The notes beneath the pieces are model-generated. The model had not been told where the DNA came from, searched no databases, and saw nothing but the letters and a program-made list of their open reading frames with translations. A stretch of DNA of 64,000 nucleotides from contig JAECUM010004309.1 of assembly GCA_016617855.1 (NCBI GenBank), positions 58,235 to 122,234 of the forward strand. Reading direction: 5' to 3'. This DNA comes from Megalonaias nervosa (Eukaryota; Mollusca; Bivalvia; Unionida; Unionidae). Shown piece by piece: positions 1 through 8,519 of the stretch (the first letter of the stretch is position 1; every line of letters starts with the position of its first letter). The translations under genes were made by a program, and so were the position numbers.

Positions 1-3000
1 CAGAAGGGTTCATCACCGATGTGTGGGATTCTTTGTTAACCACACTGAAACAGCAATGTCAAGCCAAAGAAGACGATCGCTTGAGACTTTCCATTCATCA
101 CGACAATTTGAAGTCTCCCGTTTGGATCGAGTTTAGCAGCCCAGCAGAATTGACACCTTCCAAAGTCATGGACAAGATTCAACACGTACAGCAATCCAAC
201 GACAAGTTTCACATCACCGACGGAAAAGCGACACTGTTCATGACCCACGTGTCTCTTCCCCAAGGGACGGGACGCAGAAAGGTGTTATTGGTGGACGACC
301 TTCGCAGCATCAAGCGCAGCATCGTTCAAATTAACAACCCTCAAGGCCAGATGTGTTTAGCCCGTGCCATCGTGGTGGGACAAACGTATGCCGACAAGAA
401 CGACACGGTAGAATGGAAAAGAGCCTGGAATACTATTCGACGATCGGACCGAGCCAAACAACGAAAAGAAGCAGAACTCCTGTTACAGCAAGCAGGGCTA
501 TCCAAAGACACATCCTGCGGCATTCCTGAAATGCAAAAGTTGCAAGACGTCTTGGCTCCACGCTACACCTTGAAAGTGCACCCTCAAGAAGTGCGCGGAC
601 CGCTGTTGTTTCGAGGCAGAGATTTCAAAGACGGAAAATACATTCACTTCTATCATCACGATGAACATTTCGATGCCATAACCAGTATCATTGCATTCCT
701 TGGATACGTTTATTACTGAGAGAAATGTGACTATGGCTATAACAATCGAGAGCAACACAAGCATTGTGGATCGAAATGCTCAGGATGTTTAGCCTCTAAA
801 CCCTGTCTTGACGAAGGACAAGAACGAGTGCATTGCTCAGCTTGTCAGCGCACGTTTGTCAGGTAACCTGTTACCAACAACATCTGAAAACGCAAAGTTC
901 ACAGCAGAAAAGTGCTAGTCAACTTCTGAGACTGTGCCCTACGTGTGGACAAGGCATACGTACCAATAGTGACAAATTACACGTTTGTCGAGGAAAGAAA
1001 CGATGTCACATTTGTCGCCAAATCGTGGACTTGGAACACCAATGCTACATTCAAAAATACCAATCCAAATATGAAGAAGAAGATAATGACCAGAAGAAAG
1101 GGAATTTCATCTTTTTCGATTTCGAATGCATGCAAGAGACTGGCATTCACATTCCTAATTTCTGCGTGGCTCACCGAGCGTGCGAGAAGTGCATCCAAGA
1201 ACCTATCTTGACTCATTGCCCTCACTGTAGCAAGATTCCTGGAGGACGTGAAAAAATCTTTCGGGGACCGAACACGCTAGCCGATTTCGCCCAATGGATT
1301 TTAAACCCTATCGACGAGACGTGGAGACAAGAAGACATCGAACGTTACGGAGATTGTCATTGCCATGCCACGGTGACGCCTCACAATTTCTCGGGATACG
1401 ATGGTCAGTTTCTGTTGAGATACTATACGGAACAAGGTAACGAACGTCCTAAAGTAACTCTGAACGGAGCCAAAATCATTTCAATGCAAGTGGGACAAGT
1501 GCAGTTTATAACTTCGATGGGTTACTTGGCTATACCTTTGAGCCGCATGCCTAAAACGTTTGGAATGACAGAAATGGCCAAAGGCTATTTTCCACACTTT
1601 TTCAATACCGAAGCCAATCAACACGCCGTTCTACCCCATTTGCCTGAGGCTCACTACTACGACCCCGACAACATGCGTACCGAACAACGAGAAGCTTTCT
1701 ACGCTTGGTACCAGACTCACGCCTCGGTCCCCTTTGACTTTCAGGAAGAAATGTTAAAATATTGTCGTTCCGACGTGGACATTTTACTGCGTTACTGTGG
1801 AAAATTTCGAGAACTGTTCATGGAACACGGAGGGATCGATCCTTTGAAAGAAGCCTGCACCATTGCCAAAGCGTGTTCCTTAGTGTACCGCCAACGATTC
1901 ATGCCCGAAAACACCCTAGCTGTCATCAGTCCTCAAACAGCCAATTTTGTCAAACGTCAATTCTCGGTCAAAGCCCTACGCTGGTTACATTACTTGTGCG
2001 ACAAGGCAGACAAATGGATCCAACATGCCCGCAACGGAGGAGGCGAAAAGACCATCGGAACGTATTCGGTAGATAGCTGGGACTTAGAAAAACCCCAGAT
2101 CGTGTACGAGTTTAACGGGTGCTTATTTCACGGATGTCCCATCTGCTACTCTCAACGTAACACTAAAAATCAGTTTTTACAACGGGCCATGGAAGACTTG
2201 TACCAGGCCACTTGTCAGCGACGCTTGAAGTTAGAAGAGCAAGGATACCAAGTGGTAGAAATGTGGGAACACGAGTACGATGAGCGATTGAAAACCGATC
2301 CCGAGTTTAAGCGCATCGTGGAAAGTTACAAGCTGGTAGACCCACTGAACCCATGGGACAGTTTGTACGGAGGATGAACGAATGCCACCTGTTTGCTGTA
2401 CCAAGCCGACGAAGAGAAAGGAGAAGAAATCAAATACTTGGACGTGTGTTCTCTGTATACGTACGTGTGCAAATATTGTCACTTTCCTGCAGGGCACCCA
2501 CAATTGCTGACGGAACACATTGACGTGGACAATATTCGACAATACGAAGGATTGATCAAATGTAAAGTCTTGCCTCCCACGTACTTGTACCATCCCGTTG
2601 TACCTCACCATTGCCAAGGAAAACTGATGTTTCCCTTGTGCCGTACTTGTGCCGAAACGTGCAACAAGACCGACCTTGTCAGCACACTCAGGAAGAACGC
2701 GCCTTCACGGGAACGTGGGTTAGCGTGGAATTGTTTAAAGCTCTGGACATGGGATACCAACTGTTAGAAGTGTACGGAATTTACCACTTTCCCAAGACAG
2801 AAAAATACCACAAGGGCGACGAGACTCAGAAAGGCATTTTTGCAGACTACGTGAATGCCTTTTTGAAACTGAAACAAGAAGCTAGCGGCTATCCTTCCTG
2901 CTGCCACACTCCCGAAGACCAAAAGAAATTCAAAGAGAAATACTGGGAGCAGGAAGGCATCACTTTAGACCACGTCGAGAAAAACGAAGGAAGGCGATCG

Positions 3001-3762
3001 TTTGCCAAAGTGATGTTAAATTGTTTGTGGGGCAAAATGGCACAACGACCGTGTTTACCAAAGACGGAGTATTTGACAGAACCTTCCCGCTACTTTCAGA
3101 TGATTCATGACAAAACCAAATACATGAAACACGTAGACGTCCTTCCTGAGAACTTGATCTTAGTCAATTACGAAGAAGAACTGGACTTTGTAGAAGCCGA
3201 CCAATTTGGAAATGTCATCATTGCGGCTTACGTGACAGCCCATGCTCGCTTAAAACTGTACGAAGCTTTAGAACTGTTAGGAGATCGTGTGCTGTATTTT
3301 GACACGGACAGTTGCATCTACATTGATCGCCTGGATCAACCTCACCCTGTCATCGAAGGAGACCATTTGGGAGCCTGGACGGACGAGCATCCCGACGACA
3401 AGATTCTAAGTGTTGCAAGTGGCGTTCCCAAAAATTACGGCTACGAATACCGGGACAAACAAGAAGTGTACAGGGAGTGCAAAGTGAAAGGATTAACTCT
3501 CAATTATCGCACCAGTCGAGTGGTGAACTTTGGCGTCTTGAAAGAAGCCTTGCAGTCTGGACAGGATGGAAATTTTAAAGTGACCACCCACGAACTGCAC
3601 AAGATTGTACGTTCACCCACACACCAAATCGTCAGCCGACCCTTGGAAAAAGTCTATCAAATCGTGTATCGGAAGCGAGTACGGCTTCCCAATCACTTTA
3701 CTGTACCGTACGGTCACACTGATATTGGCCAGCATATAAAAAGGGACAACATTCAAGACTGA
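1..3762 (+). pseudogene. Protein-primed family B DNA polymerase (Polinton pPolB), broken and 5'-partial
   Basis: This would replicate the element by protein-primed synthesis. The reading frame is open at the left edge, so the start is outside. A zinc-finger-like Cys/His region at about 720-1050 precedes the exonuclease domain: ExoI FFDFEC at about 1112, ExoII HNFSGYDG at about 1383, ExoIII YCRSDVD at about 1760. Polymerase motif A (YLDVCSLY) is at about 2434, motif B (NCLWGK) at about 3018 and motif C (DTDS) at 3301-3312. Four breaks are visible: an in-frame TGA at 717-719, a frame change near 860, an in-frame TGA at 2375-2377 just after a conserved Gly-Gly, and a frame change near 2680. All catalytic motifs survive in the pieces, so decay is recent. 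Assembly error could explain the frame changes but not easily the stops. Confidence 0.93.
3735..3743 (+). promoter_or_regulatory. TATA box of the BIR gene
   Basis: TATAAAAAG lies inside the 3' end of the polymerase gene, 63 bases before the ATG at 3798. The same TATAAAA element recurs 45-63 bases before several other start codons in the element. Confidence 0.6.
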
Positions 3763-3797
3763 TAGTTCGTTGTTACTACCATTGCCAAGCGAGAAAA

Positions 3798-4427
3798 ATG
3801 AATCCTTTCACACAGCAAGTATCAAACAAGAGTAAACTCGAGTACGATGCTGTGCCTTCCGATGGCAGGGATGCCGTACGCTATGACCTTAGTGATTCAG
3901 TACCACATCATCATGGGAACTTTGCTATAACTGCCACTACCATACCTACCATGGAAAGTGATGCTGTGCGTGTCAAACCTGATGGATGCGAAAGCGATGC
4001 CACTCGTTATCGTACACCTTTTCACTTTACTGGTTTTCATGGTGGACGTCATCCTAATGAAACCATGCGGCTACCACCCTACGGATGTCATGTAAAACTG
4101 AGCAGGCTCCTGCATATTTCACCGTACCCTCATCGAAATGAACCTGTGAAAGACGAATATTCGTTCCCTGTGCAATTGCCAGAATACTGTGACTATGAAA
4201 GTCGGATCCAAACCTTCCAAGGAAAATGGCCAAAATATCTGGGAGGACCTACCCCCGAAGAATTAGCTAGAGCCGGATTTATCTACTTGGGCAAAGGGGA
4301 TAAAGTCAAGTGCTTCAGTTGTGGTGTGTCACTTCACGAGCGGGAGAAGAAAGATTGCGCTTACCTGGAACATGCTCGATGGGCTCCAAATTGTCACTAC
4401 CTACCTTTAGTGGGACCTCGTCATTGA
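3798..4427 (+). CDS. BIR-domain (IAP-like) protein
   Basis: This intact 209-residue protein has one C-terminal BIR zinc-binding domain at about residues 130-205. The ligands fit the family spacing C-x2-C-x16-H-x6-C exactly: C172, C175, H192 and C199. Inhibitor-of-apoptosis proteins use BIR domains to bind caspases or related partners, so a role in restraining host cell death is likely but inferred. There is no RING domain. The first 125 residues are low-complexity and not recognised, with repeated short DAVR/DATR-like segments. The start was chosen as the first ATG after the TATA box at 3735. It sits directly after PolB. Host genomes, especially bivalves, are rich in IAP genes, so host capture is plausible. 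Confidence 0.85.
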   Translation: MNPFTQQVSNKSKLEYDAVPSDGRDAVRYDLSDSVPHHHGNFAITATTIPTMESDAVRVKPDGCESDATRYRTPFHFTGFHGGRHPNETMRLPPYGCHVKLSRLLHISPYPHRNEPVKDEYSFPVQLPEYCDYESRIQTFQGKWPKYLGGPTPEELARAGFIYLGKGDKVKCFSCGVSLHEREKKDCAYLEHARWAPNCHYLPLVGPRH

Positions 4428-4439
4428 AGTGGGCATACC

Positions 4440-4829
4440 ATGTCGTGTAAGAAACCAGTTGATTGGTTAGGAGTCAAACATTGGACAACCCCTAGACAAG
4501 TATTTAAACCCCATATAAAAAATAATATTCAAACATTACCAAACGAATTGCAAGAGAAGATCTACAAGGACATTTGGCAGGGACTTGCCTGAGCCAAATC
4601 TCAATTTGTGACTGTAGAACTTTTGTGTCGAGAAATTCACAAGAGGAAATTGACAAAAGTCAACAAACAAGTCCGATTTTTCCGGATCAAGGGTGCGTTC
4701 GTTCTACTATTTCGCTTTAGACCATTTACATTTGAAGATTTTATGGACATTCTTGACCGTTTCCTGGAATGGCAGTGGTCAGAAATTACTCATTACGTTC
4801 ATTACTTTTGCTCTAGGAGAAGTGATTGA
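4440..4829 (+). pseudogene. Small unknown protein, interrupted by one TGA
   Basis: An ATG at 4440 opens a frame that runs to a TGA at 4590-4592, then stays open in the same frame to 4829, giving about 129 codons. The continuity suggests one gene broken by a single stop. The first part contains TLPNELQEKIYKDIW, which looks weakly like the start of an F-box. The second part is rich in aromatic and charged residues (FEDFMDILDRFLEW). No family was recognised with confidence. The gap to the BIR gene is only 12 bases. Confidence 0.45.
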
Positions 4830-4845
4830 GGTAAGAGAAAAGAGG

Positions 4846-4854
4846 TATAAAAAC
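4846..4854 (+). promoter_or_regulatory. TATA box between small genes
   Basis: TATAAAAAC begins only 17 bases before the ATG at 4863. A normal start site about 30 bases downstream of TATA would fall after that ATG, so the box may serve the gene starting at 5084 instead. Confidence 0.4.
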
Positions 4855-4862
4855 AGACTACT

Positions 4863-5087
4863 ATGCCACAACCTTTATCATTCGTGATACTACAGATTCC
4901 GTGGAAGGAAATCAATGATACTATTCAAACAGTGGAGGATTACCAACACCTATTACGAGAACTGTGTTCATTGAATTGGGGTCGACGTGTAGTGTGTGTC
5001 TTAGTGACTTGCTTTCTGGGATTTCGTTTACCAGGCGATTCCTTGTGGACTCTTTACGAACAGTACCTACCACTCCAAAAAGCATGA
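4863..5087 (+). CDS. Small protein of unknown function (74 aa)
   Basis: This is a 74-residue frame with a hydrophobic centre (RRVVCVLVTCFLGFRL, about residues 41-56) that might be a short membrane segment. It ends in an ATGA overlap with the next gene (ATG 5084-5086, TGA 5085-5087), which argues for a real, tightly packed gene pair. The nearby TATA box lies very close upstream, which weakens the case for this start codon. No homologous family was recognised. Confidence 0.45.
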   Translation: MPQPLSFVILQIPWKEINDTIQTVEDYQHLLRELCSLNWGRRVVCVLVTCFLGFRLPGDSLWTLYEQYLPLQKA

Positions 5088-5329
5088 AAGTGGTCCCTTT
5101 AAATGTACACGAGAGACTCATTCTGCTCAAAGCTTTGCGCTTTCATCTTGATACTTCTCAACCTCTACGGGAAAACAAGATTCGTCAACTTTTAGGCACT
5201 GAAGATGTGTACGACGACGTGTGTGTAGCTTGTGACTTACACCCTCACTGGAAAGATGTACGTGACTGGAAAAGTTGGGGTTTTGAGGCTTGGACAAAAG
5301 AAGTGGCAAACTATGCCAAAGATTTGTAA
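5084..5329 (+). CDS. Small protein of unknown function (81 aa)
   Basis: The 81-residue frame starts at the ATG that overlaps the preceding stop by four bases. An upstream in-frame start at 4964 would give 121 residues but would overlap the previous gene heavily, so 5084 is preferred. The product is soluble-looking, with a VCVACDLHPHW segment (two Cys, two His) that could bind metal, and a Trp-rich end (DWKSWGFEAW). The 3' end overlaps the next gene by 17 bases. No family was recognised. Confidence 0.5.
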   Translation: MKVVPLNVHERLILLKALRFHLDTSQPLRENKIRQLLGTEDVYDDVCVACDLHPHWKDVRDWKSWGFEAWTKEVANYAKDL

Positions 5330-5681
5330 TCCTAAAAAATTAAAACGTTCCGTGAAAAAAGTAACTTTTAAACCAGTGTTAGTGACAGTGCCAGAAGAAG
5401 AAGAAGAAGTCATGATCGAGGAAAACCACTCTCTTCAGGACAGGACCGTGATCGACATCCCTGAAAAGCCATTCCGGGAGGACTCTTGTGTGACTGTGCC
5501 AAGGAGTGTAGAGACTCTCAGAACATTACACAGTACCCCTACGATTTCACCTCTTGATCATCACAAATGTTGTACAGAGACTTGTTTATATTCCACTTTG
5601 ATCGTTTTGATGTGTCTTTTATTCATGTACTTAACCATTTGGCTTTTATGTATTTTTGTCTTTCGTGTTGTTCACAATTAA
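5313..5681 (+). CDS. Single-pass membrane protein (122 aa)
   Basis: Starting at the ATG at 5313, this 122-residue protein has a basic N-terminus (KKLKRSVKKVTFK), an acidic run (EEEEE) and a long hydrophobic C-terminal segment of about 30 residues ending FVFRVVHN. That layout fits a tail-anchored or type II single-pass membrane protein. The frame is open further upstream to 5232, but that would lie inside the previous gene. An AATAAA-like polyadenylation signal (ACAATAAACG) follows at about 5688-5697. Function unknown; a virion or host-membrane role is conjecture. Confidence 0.55.
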   Translation: MPKICNPKKLKRSVKKVTFKPVLVTVPEEEEEVMIEENHSLQDRTVIDIPEKPFREDSCVTVPRSVETLRTLHSTPTISPLDHHKCCTETCLYSTLIVLMCLLFMYLTIWLLCIFVFRVVHN

Positions 5682-5711
5682 AGATGACAATAAACGTGTC
5701 CTGAAAAATAG

Positions 5712-5720
5712 TATAAAAAC
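5712..5720 (+). promoter_or_regulatory. TATA box of the packaging ATPase
   Basis: TATAAAAAC lies 57 bases before the ATG at 5769, in a short intergenic gap. Confidence 0.65.
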
Positions 5721-5768
5721 TCTTGTCTTGTCTGTCCTCATGTCAAAAGTGACATTTCTTATACTACT

Positions 5769-6497
5769 ATGGCTACCTCTACTGTCTCTGCTCCCTCTTC
5801 CTCCACTTTCAAAGTCATTGACGAACACGTAGATCGGACTAGTTGGGAGGTCTTGTATCTCCGCCATCCCTTTAACATGCTCATTGCCGGACCGAGCGGT
5901 TCCGGCAAAACCGAATTTGTCAAACGTTCGATCGAACATAAACATCATTTGATCGATCGTCCACCTCAACGCATCGTGTGGTGTTACAAAGAGTGGCAAT
6001 CGGCGTACAGCCTTCTGCGAGAAAGTCAAGGCGATTCCATCGTCTTTGTGGAAGGCATTCCTGGCGAGGACGACGGGATCGTATCTGACCCTAGTCAAAC
6101 TCATTTGGTTATTTTTGACGACATGTTAGGAGAAGACGAAGAAGAAATTAAACTCTGGTTTACGCGCAAAGGGCATCATCGTAATGCCAGTGTCATTTAC
6201 ATCACCCAAAATTTGTTTCAACAAAGTAAAGCCCATCGTACCATCAGTCTCAATGCTCATTACGTGGTGTTGTTTAAAAGCCCTAGAGATAAATCGCAAG
6301 TACAAGTCTTAGCCAAACAGTTAGGGACGCCTTGGCTGACAAATGCGTACGACGATGCCACTCAAACCCCACACGCTTATTTACTCGTGGATTTAAAACC
6401 CACCACTCCCGATTATTTGCGATTTCGTACCCATCTGTTTCACCACTGGTGCCAAGACGGAGGGCCTGTCGTGTACACGTACCCTTCGTCGACTTAA
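5769..6497 (+). CDS. FtsK/HerA-type DNA packaging ATPase
   Basis: This intact 242-residue P-loop ATPase would pump the genome into preformed capsids. Walker A is GPSGSGKT at residues 41-48 and Walker B is HLVIFDDML at 112-120. A sensor-like ITQN follows at about 145-148. The short length and the motifs match the A32-like packaging ATPases of Polintons, adintoviruses and related double-jelly-roll viruses. The start is the first ATG after a TATA box at 5712. It lies between the small-gene cluster and the core-like protein genes. No lesion was found. Confidence 0.92.
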   Translation: MATSTVSAPSSSTFKVIDEHVDRTSWEVLYLRHPFNMLIAGPSGSGKTEFVKRSIEHKHHLIDRPPQRIVWCYKEWQSAYSLLRESQGDSIVFVEGIPGEDDGIVSDPSQTHLVIFDDMLGEDEEEIKLWFTRKGHHRNASVIYITQNLFQQSKAHRTISLNAHYVVLFKSPRDKSQVQVLAKQLGTPWLTNAYDDATQTPHAYLLVDLKPTTPDYLRFRTHLFHHWCQDGGPVVYTYPSST

Positions 6498-6519
6498 TCA
6501 CAATCACCAAAAACAAGTC

Positions 6520-6528
6520 TATAAAAAC
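6520..6528 (+). promoter_or_regulatory. TATA box of the lysine-rich core-like gene
   Basis: TATAAAAAC lies 45 bases before the ATG at 6565. Confidence 0.65.
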
Positions 6529-6564
6529 CTCGGTCACTCTGACTCTATCTCACACATCGTCAAC

Positions 6565-7296
6565 ATGACGTCCCTTCAGTCTCATCTTCCCATTAAATTG
6601 ATTCGTGCCTTGCACGGTATCAGTCGCGAAAAAAATCCACAAATACGTGCTCGTGTCTTAGAAGCTAATCTCAAAGAAGTCTTACGATGGTTTACGGTGA
6701 CAGCACGTCAATTACTCCAAGGCATCATTCAGATTCCACATCAAACCAAACGTTTTTTTTTTGAGAGAAACAAAGGCGCCTTGACACAACTAGCCGATCC
6801 TCGCATCGACACTCAAACCAAAAAGCAAATCATTTTGAAACCTGGAGGTAGCGGTTCTCTAGGAGGTGTCATCATTCGTTCCCTCTTAAAATGGGATCCT
6901 AATGCTCCCAAAGTCGTCCCCAAGAAAAAAGCCACGCCCAAACGTACCCAGAAGAAAAAGAAAAAGAGCAACGGTGTCAAGACCAGGTCACAGCCTCAGA
7001 AAAAGAAAAAGAAAAGTCCACAGAAAACAGCTTCTACTCGCAAGAGAGTGTCTCCAAAAACTTCTCCTCCAGCGGTGACACCCTCTTCCTCTTTAGCGGC
7101 TGTGGCCGCTGCTCACAAAGTACCTGCCCCCAAAATCAAAGTCCAAGAGAGAACGGGTGCGTTACAGAGTTTGCTGGATTTGTCCAAGCAAGAACTGTCC
7201 CGATTTAGTCCGTTGCGAACTCCTCCACGACGTGTGTTGCCTGTCATCAAGTTGATACGCCGTAAAGACAATCAGTGGCGACGCATTCCAGTATAA
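6565..7296 (+). CDS. Lysine-rich core-like DNA-binding protein
   Basis: The intact 243-residue protein has a helical N-terminal 80 residues, then LKPGGSGSLGGVIIRSLLKW (about 92-111), then a strongly basic tail with runs such as KKKKK and SPKT/SPQK-like repeats at about 115-170. Such tails bind DNA non-specifically in histone H1-like and viral core proteins, so a genome-condensing virion role is likely by inference. A Gly-rich patch followed by a hydrophobic stretch also occurs in the neighbouring small basic proteins. Its stop codon overlaps the TATA box of the next gene. Confidence 0.7.
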   Translation: MTSLQSHLPIKLIRALHGISREKNPQIRARVLEANLKEVLRWFTVTARQLLQGIIQIPHQTKRFFFERNKGALTQLADPRIDTQTKKQIILKPGGSGSLGGVIIRSLLKWDPNAPKVVPKKKATPKRTQKKKKKSNGVKTRSQPQKKKKKSPQKTASTRKRVSPKTSPPAVTPSSSLAAVAAAHKVPAPKIKVQERTGALQSLLDLSKQELSRFSPLRTPPRRVLPVIKLIRRKDNQWRRIPV

Positions 7297-7300
7297 AAAA
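7292..7300 (+). promoter_or_regulatory. TATA box overlapping the upstream stop codon
   Basis: TATAAAAAA contains the TAA of the preceding gene (7294-7296) and lies 62 bases before the ATG at 7354. Confidence 0.6.
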
Positions 7301-7353
7301 GACCTGAGGCAAACAATACGGATCAGTGTTTTTGTGCTGCTGCACGCCCAAAG

Positions 7354-7611
7354 ATGTCCCCTTCAAGAAGTGTACACCGTTACCATCGTCGTTCTTCTTC
7401 GGTCCAAAAAGGAAAAGGAAAACGAGAAAGACAGTCACGTCATCCTAAGAAACGCTTAGCCAAACATTGGCGACACTCTCTGAAAAGACACACTCGTCCA
7501 AAGAAAAGGAGAAGCCACCAAAAGGGAGGTTTCTTTGGCCCTTTCCTTGAATTCGATAAGATAGCCAATGATTTTGTCACAAGGGTTAAGGACAGGCTCC
7601 AAAAAATATAA
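7354..7611 (+). CDS. Small basic virion-like protein, copy 1 (85 aa)
   Basis: The 85-residue protein is extremely rich in Arg, Lys and His, ending the basic part with KKRRSHQKGGFFGPF before a helical tail. The basic-then-GGFFG design recalls adenovirus core peptides (pX/mu) and related Polinton proteins. It is a clear tandem paralogue of the next gene, sharing GKxKRxRQSRHxKKRLAKH and the GGFFG motif. Likely packaged with DNA; function inferred. Confidence 0.7.
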   Translation: MSPSRSVHRYHRRSSSVQKGKGKRERQSRHPKKRLAKHWRHSLKRHTRPKKRRSHQKGGFFGPFLEFDKIANDFVTRVKDRLQKI

Positions 7612-7620
7612 GATAAAAAG
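7612..7620 (+). promoter_or_regulatory. TATA-like box of the second basic gene
   Basis: GATAAAAAG, 57 bases before the ATG at 7669, immediately after the stop of copy 1. It is a weaker match than the other boxes. Confidence 0.45.
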
Positions 7621-7668
7621 ACGCATGTCGAGCCATGGATATCAGTGTATTTTTTTGTGCACTAAAAG

Positions 7669-7866
7669 ATGTTCCCTCATGGTCGTTCTCTTACCCAGAA
7701 AGGAAAAAGAAAAAGACAGTCTCGTCATGCGAAAAAACGCTTAGCCAAACATCGACGTCACCCCCAGAAAAGACACACTCGTCCAAAGAAAAAGAGGAGC
7801 CGCCAAAGAGGAGGATTCTTTGGCGATTTTGGAAAACACATCGTCACCTTTATGACGAAGCGATAG
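7669..7866 (+). CDS. Small basic virion-like protein, copy 2 (65 aa)
   Basis: The 65-residue protein duplicates the preceding gene: a phased basic region (KGKRKRQSRHAKKRLAKH), a KKKRSRQRGGFFGDF motif and a shorter tail. It overlaps a frame that is open from 7635 in another phase, but the homology to copy 1 identifies this frame as the coding one. It is probably a DNA-condensing or membrane-interacting virion peptide, by analogy only. Confidence 0.7.
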   Translation: MFPHGRSLTQKGKRKRQSRHAKKRLAKHRRHPQKRHTRPKKKRSRQRGGFFGDFGKHIVTFMTKR

Positions 7867-7879
7867 TCCCCCAAAAAAG

Positions 7880-7888
7880 GATAAAAGA
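7880..7888 (+). promoter_or_regulatory. TATA-like box of the proline-rich gene
   Basis: GATAAAAGA, 52 bases before the ATG at 7932, directly after the stop of copy 2. Confidence 0.4.
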
Positions 7889-7931
7889 CCGTGTGCCAAG
7901 TCATTTACCTCCCAATCCTCATTTGACCGAG

Positions 7932-8516
7932 ATGTCCCAGTTACAACACGAATTGAAATCGTTGATGGATCGCAGCGATTTGTCAGAAACGGAAAAATCG
8001 CAACGGTACGGTCAGTTGTTACAACGACTGAAACTCTTTCACCAAAAAGTTTTAGACAAAACAGCTCAACCCACTCTGAAAGATTTTAAGGCCCTGATGA
8101 AAAGTTCACCACCACCACCACCACAACCACTACCACTCCCAGTGGTCAAGATAGAGGCATCCCTACGGTTGCCTGAGGAAGAAGAGGCAAGAGAAGTCTT
8201 TCAAACACCGTCAGCAGATCCCATCCCTAGTAAGATTGCAGCGTCCTTGTTGACCCCTTCCCCTACACCCCAACGAGAAGAACTTAAAGCTTGTGTTAAA
8301 AAGATGATGTCCACCCCTCCTTCGACAGAAGTGAAAAAGAAAGAAGGGAAACCAGAAGTGAAAAAAGAAAAGAAGACCAAAGCCATCCCATTACCACCAC
8401 CACCACCACTACCTTCCACTTCTACACCCGTGGCACATCGGACACGTAAAACCGTTTCTAAACCACCCCCTCGCCCCATTCAGAGTAGCATCAGTCAAGA
8501 GTGGATCACTTATTAA
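7932..8516 (+). CDS. Proline-rich, charged protein (194 aa)
   Basis: The start at 7932 is preferred because it is the first ATG after the TATA-like box and the preceding gene ends at 7866; the frame is open from 7635 but overlaps the basic gene. Residues 1-50 are helical and charged. Two polyproline runs follow (about residues 60-70 and 158-165), separated by acidic and KKEGKPEVKKEKKTK-like basic segments. The protein is probably largely disordered. Polyproline runs can bind SH3 or WW domains, but no partner can be named. No family was recognised. Confidence 0.6.
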   Translation: MSQLQHELKSLMDRSDLSETEKSQRYGQLLQRLKLFHQKVLDKTAQPTLKDFKALMKSSPPPPPQPLPLPVVKIEASLRLPEEEEAREVFQTPSADPIPSKIAASLLTPSPTPQREELKACVKKMMSTPPSTEVKKKEGKPEVKKEKKTKAIPLPPPPPLPSTSTPVAHRTRKTVSKPPPRPIQSSISQEWITY

Positions 8517-8519
8517 AAA

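Noticed and set aside
6283..6568. Frames antisense to or overlapping the packaging ATPase
   Set aside because: Shadows of a well-supported gene; no domain or start signals of their own.
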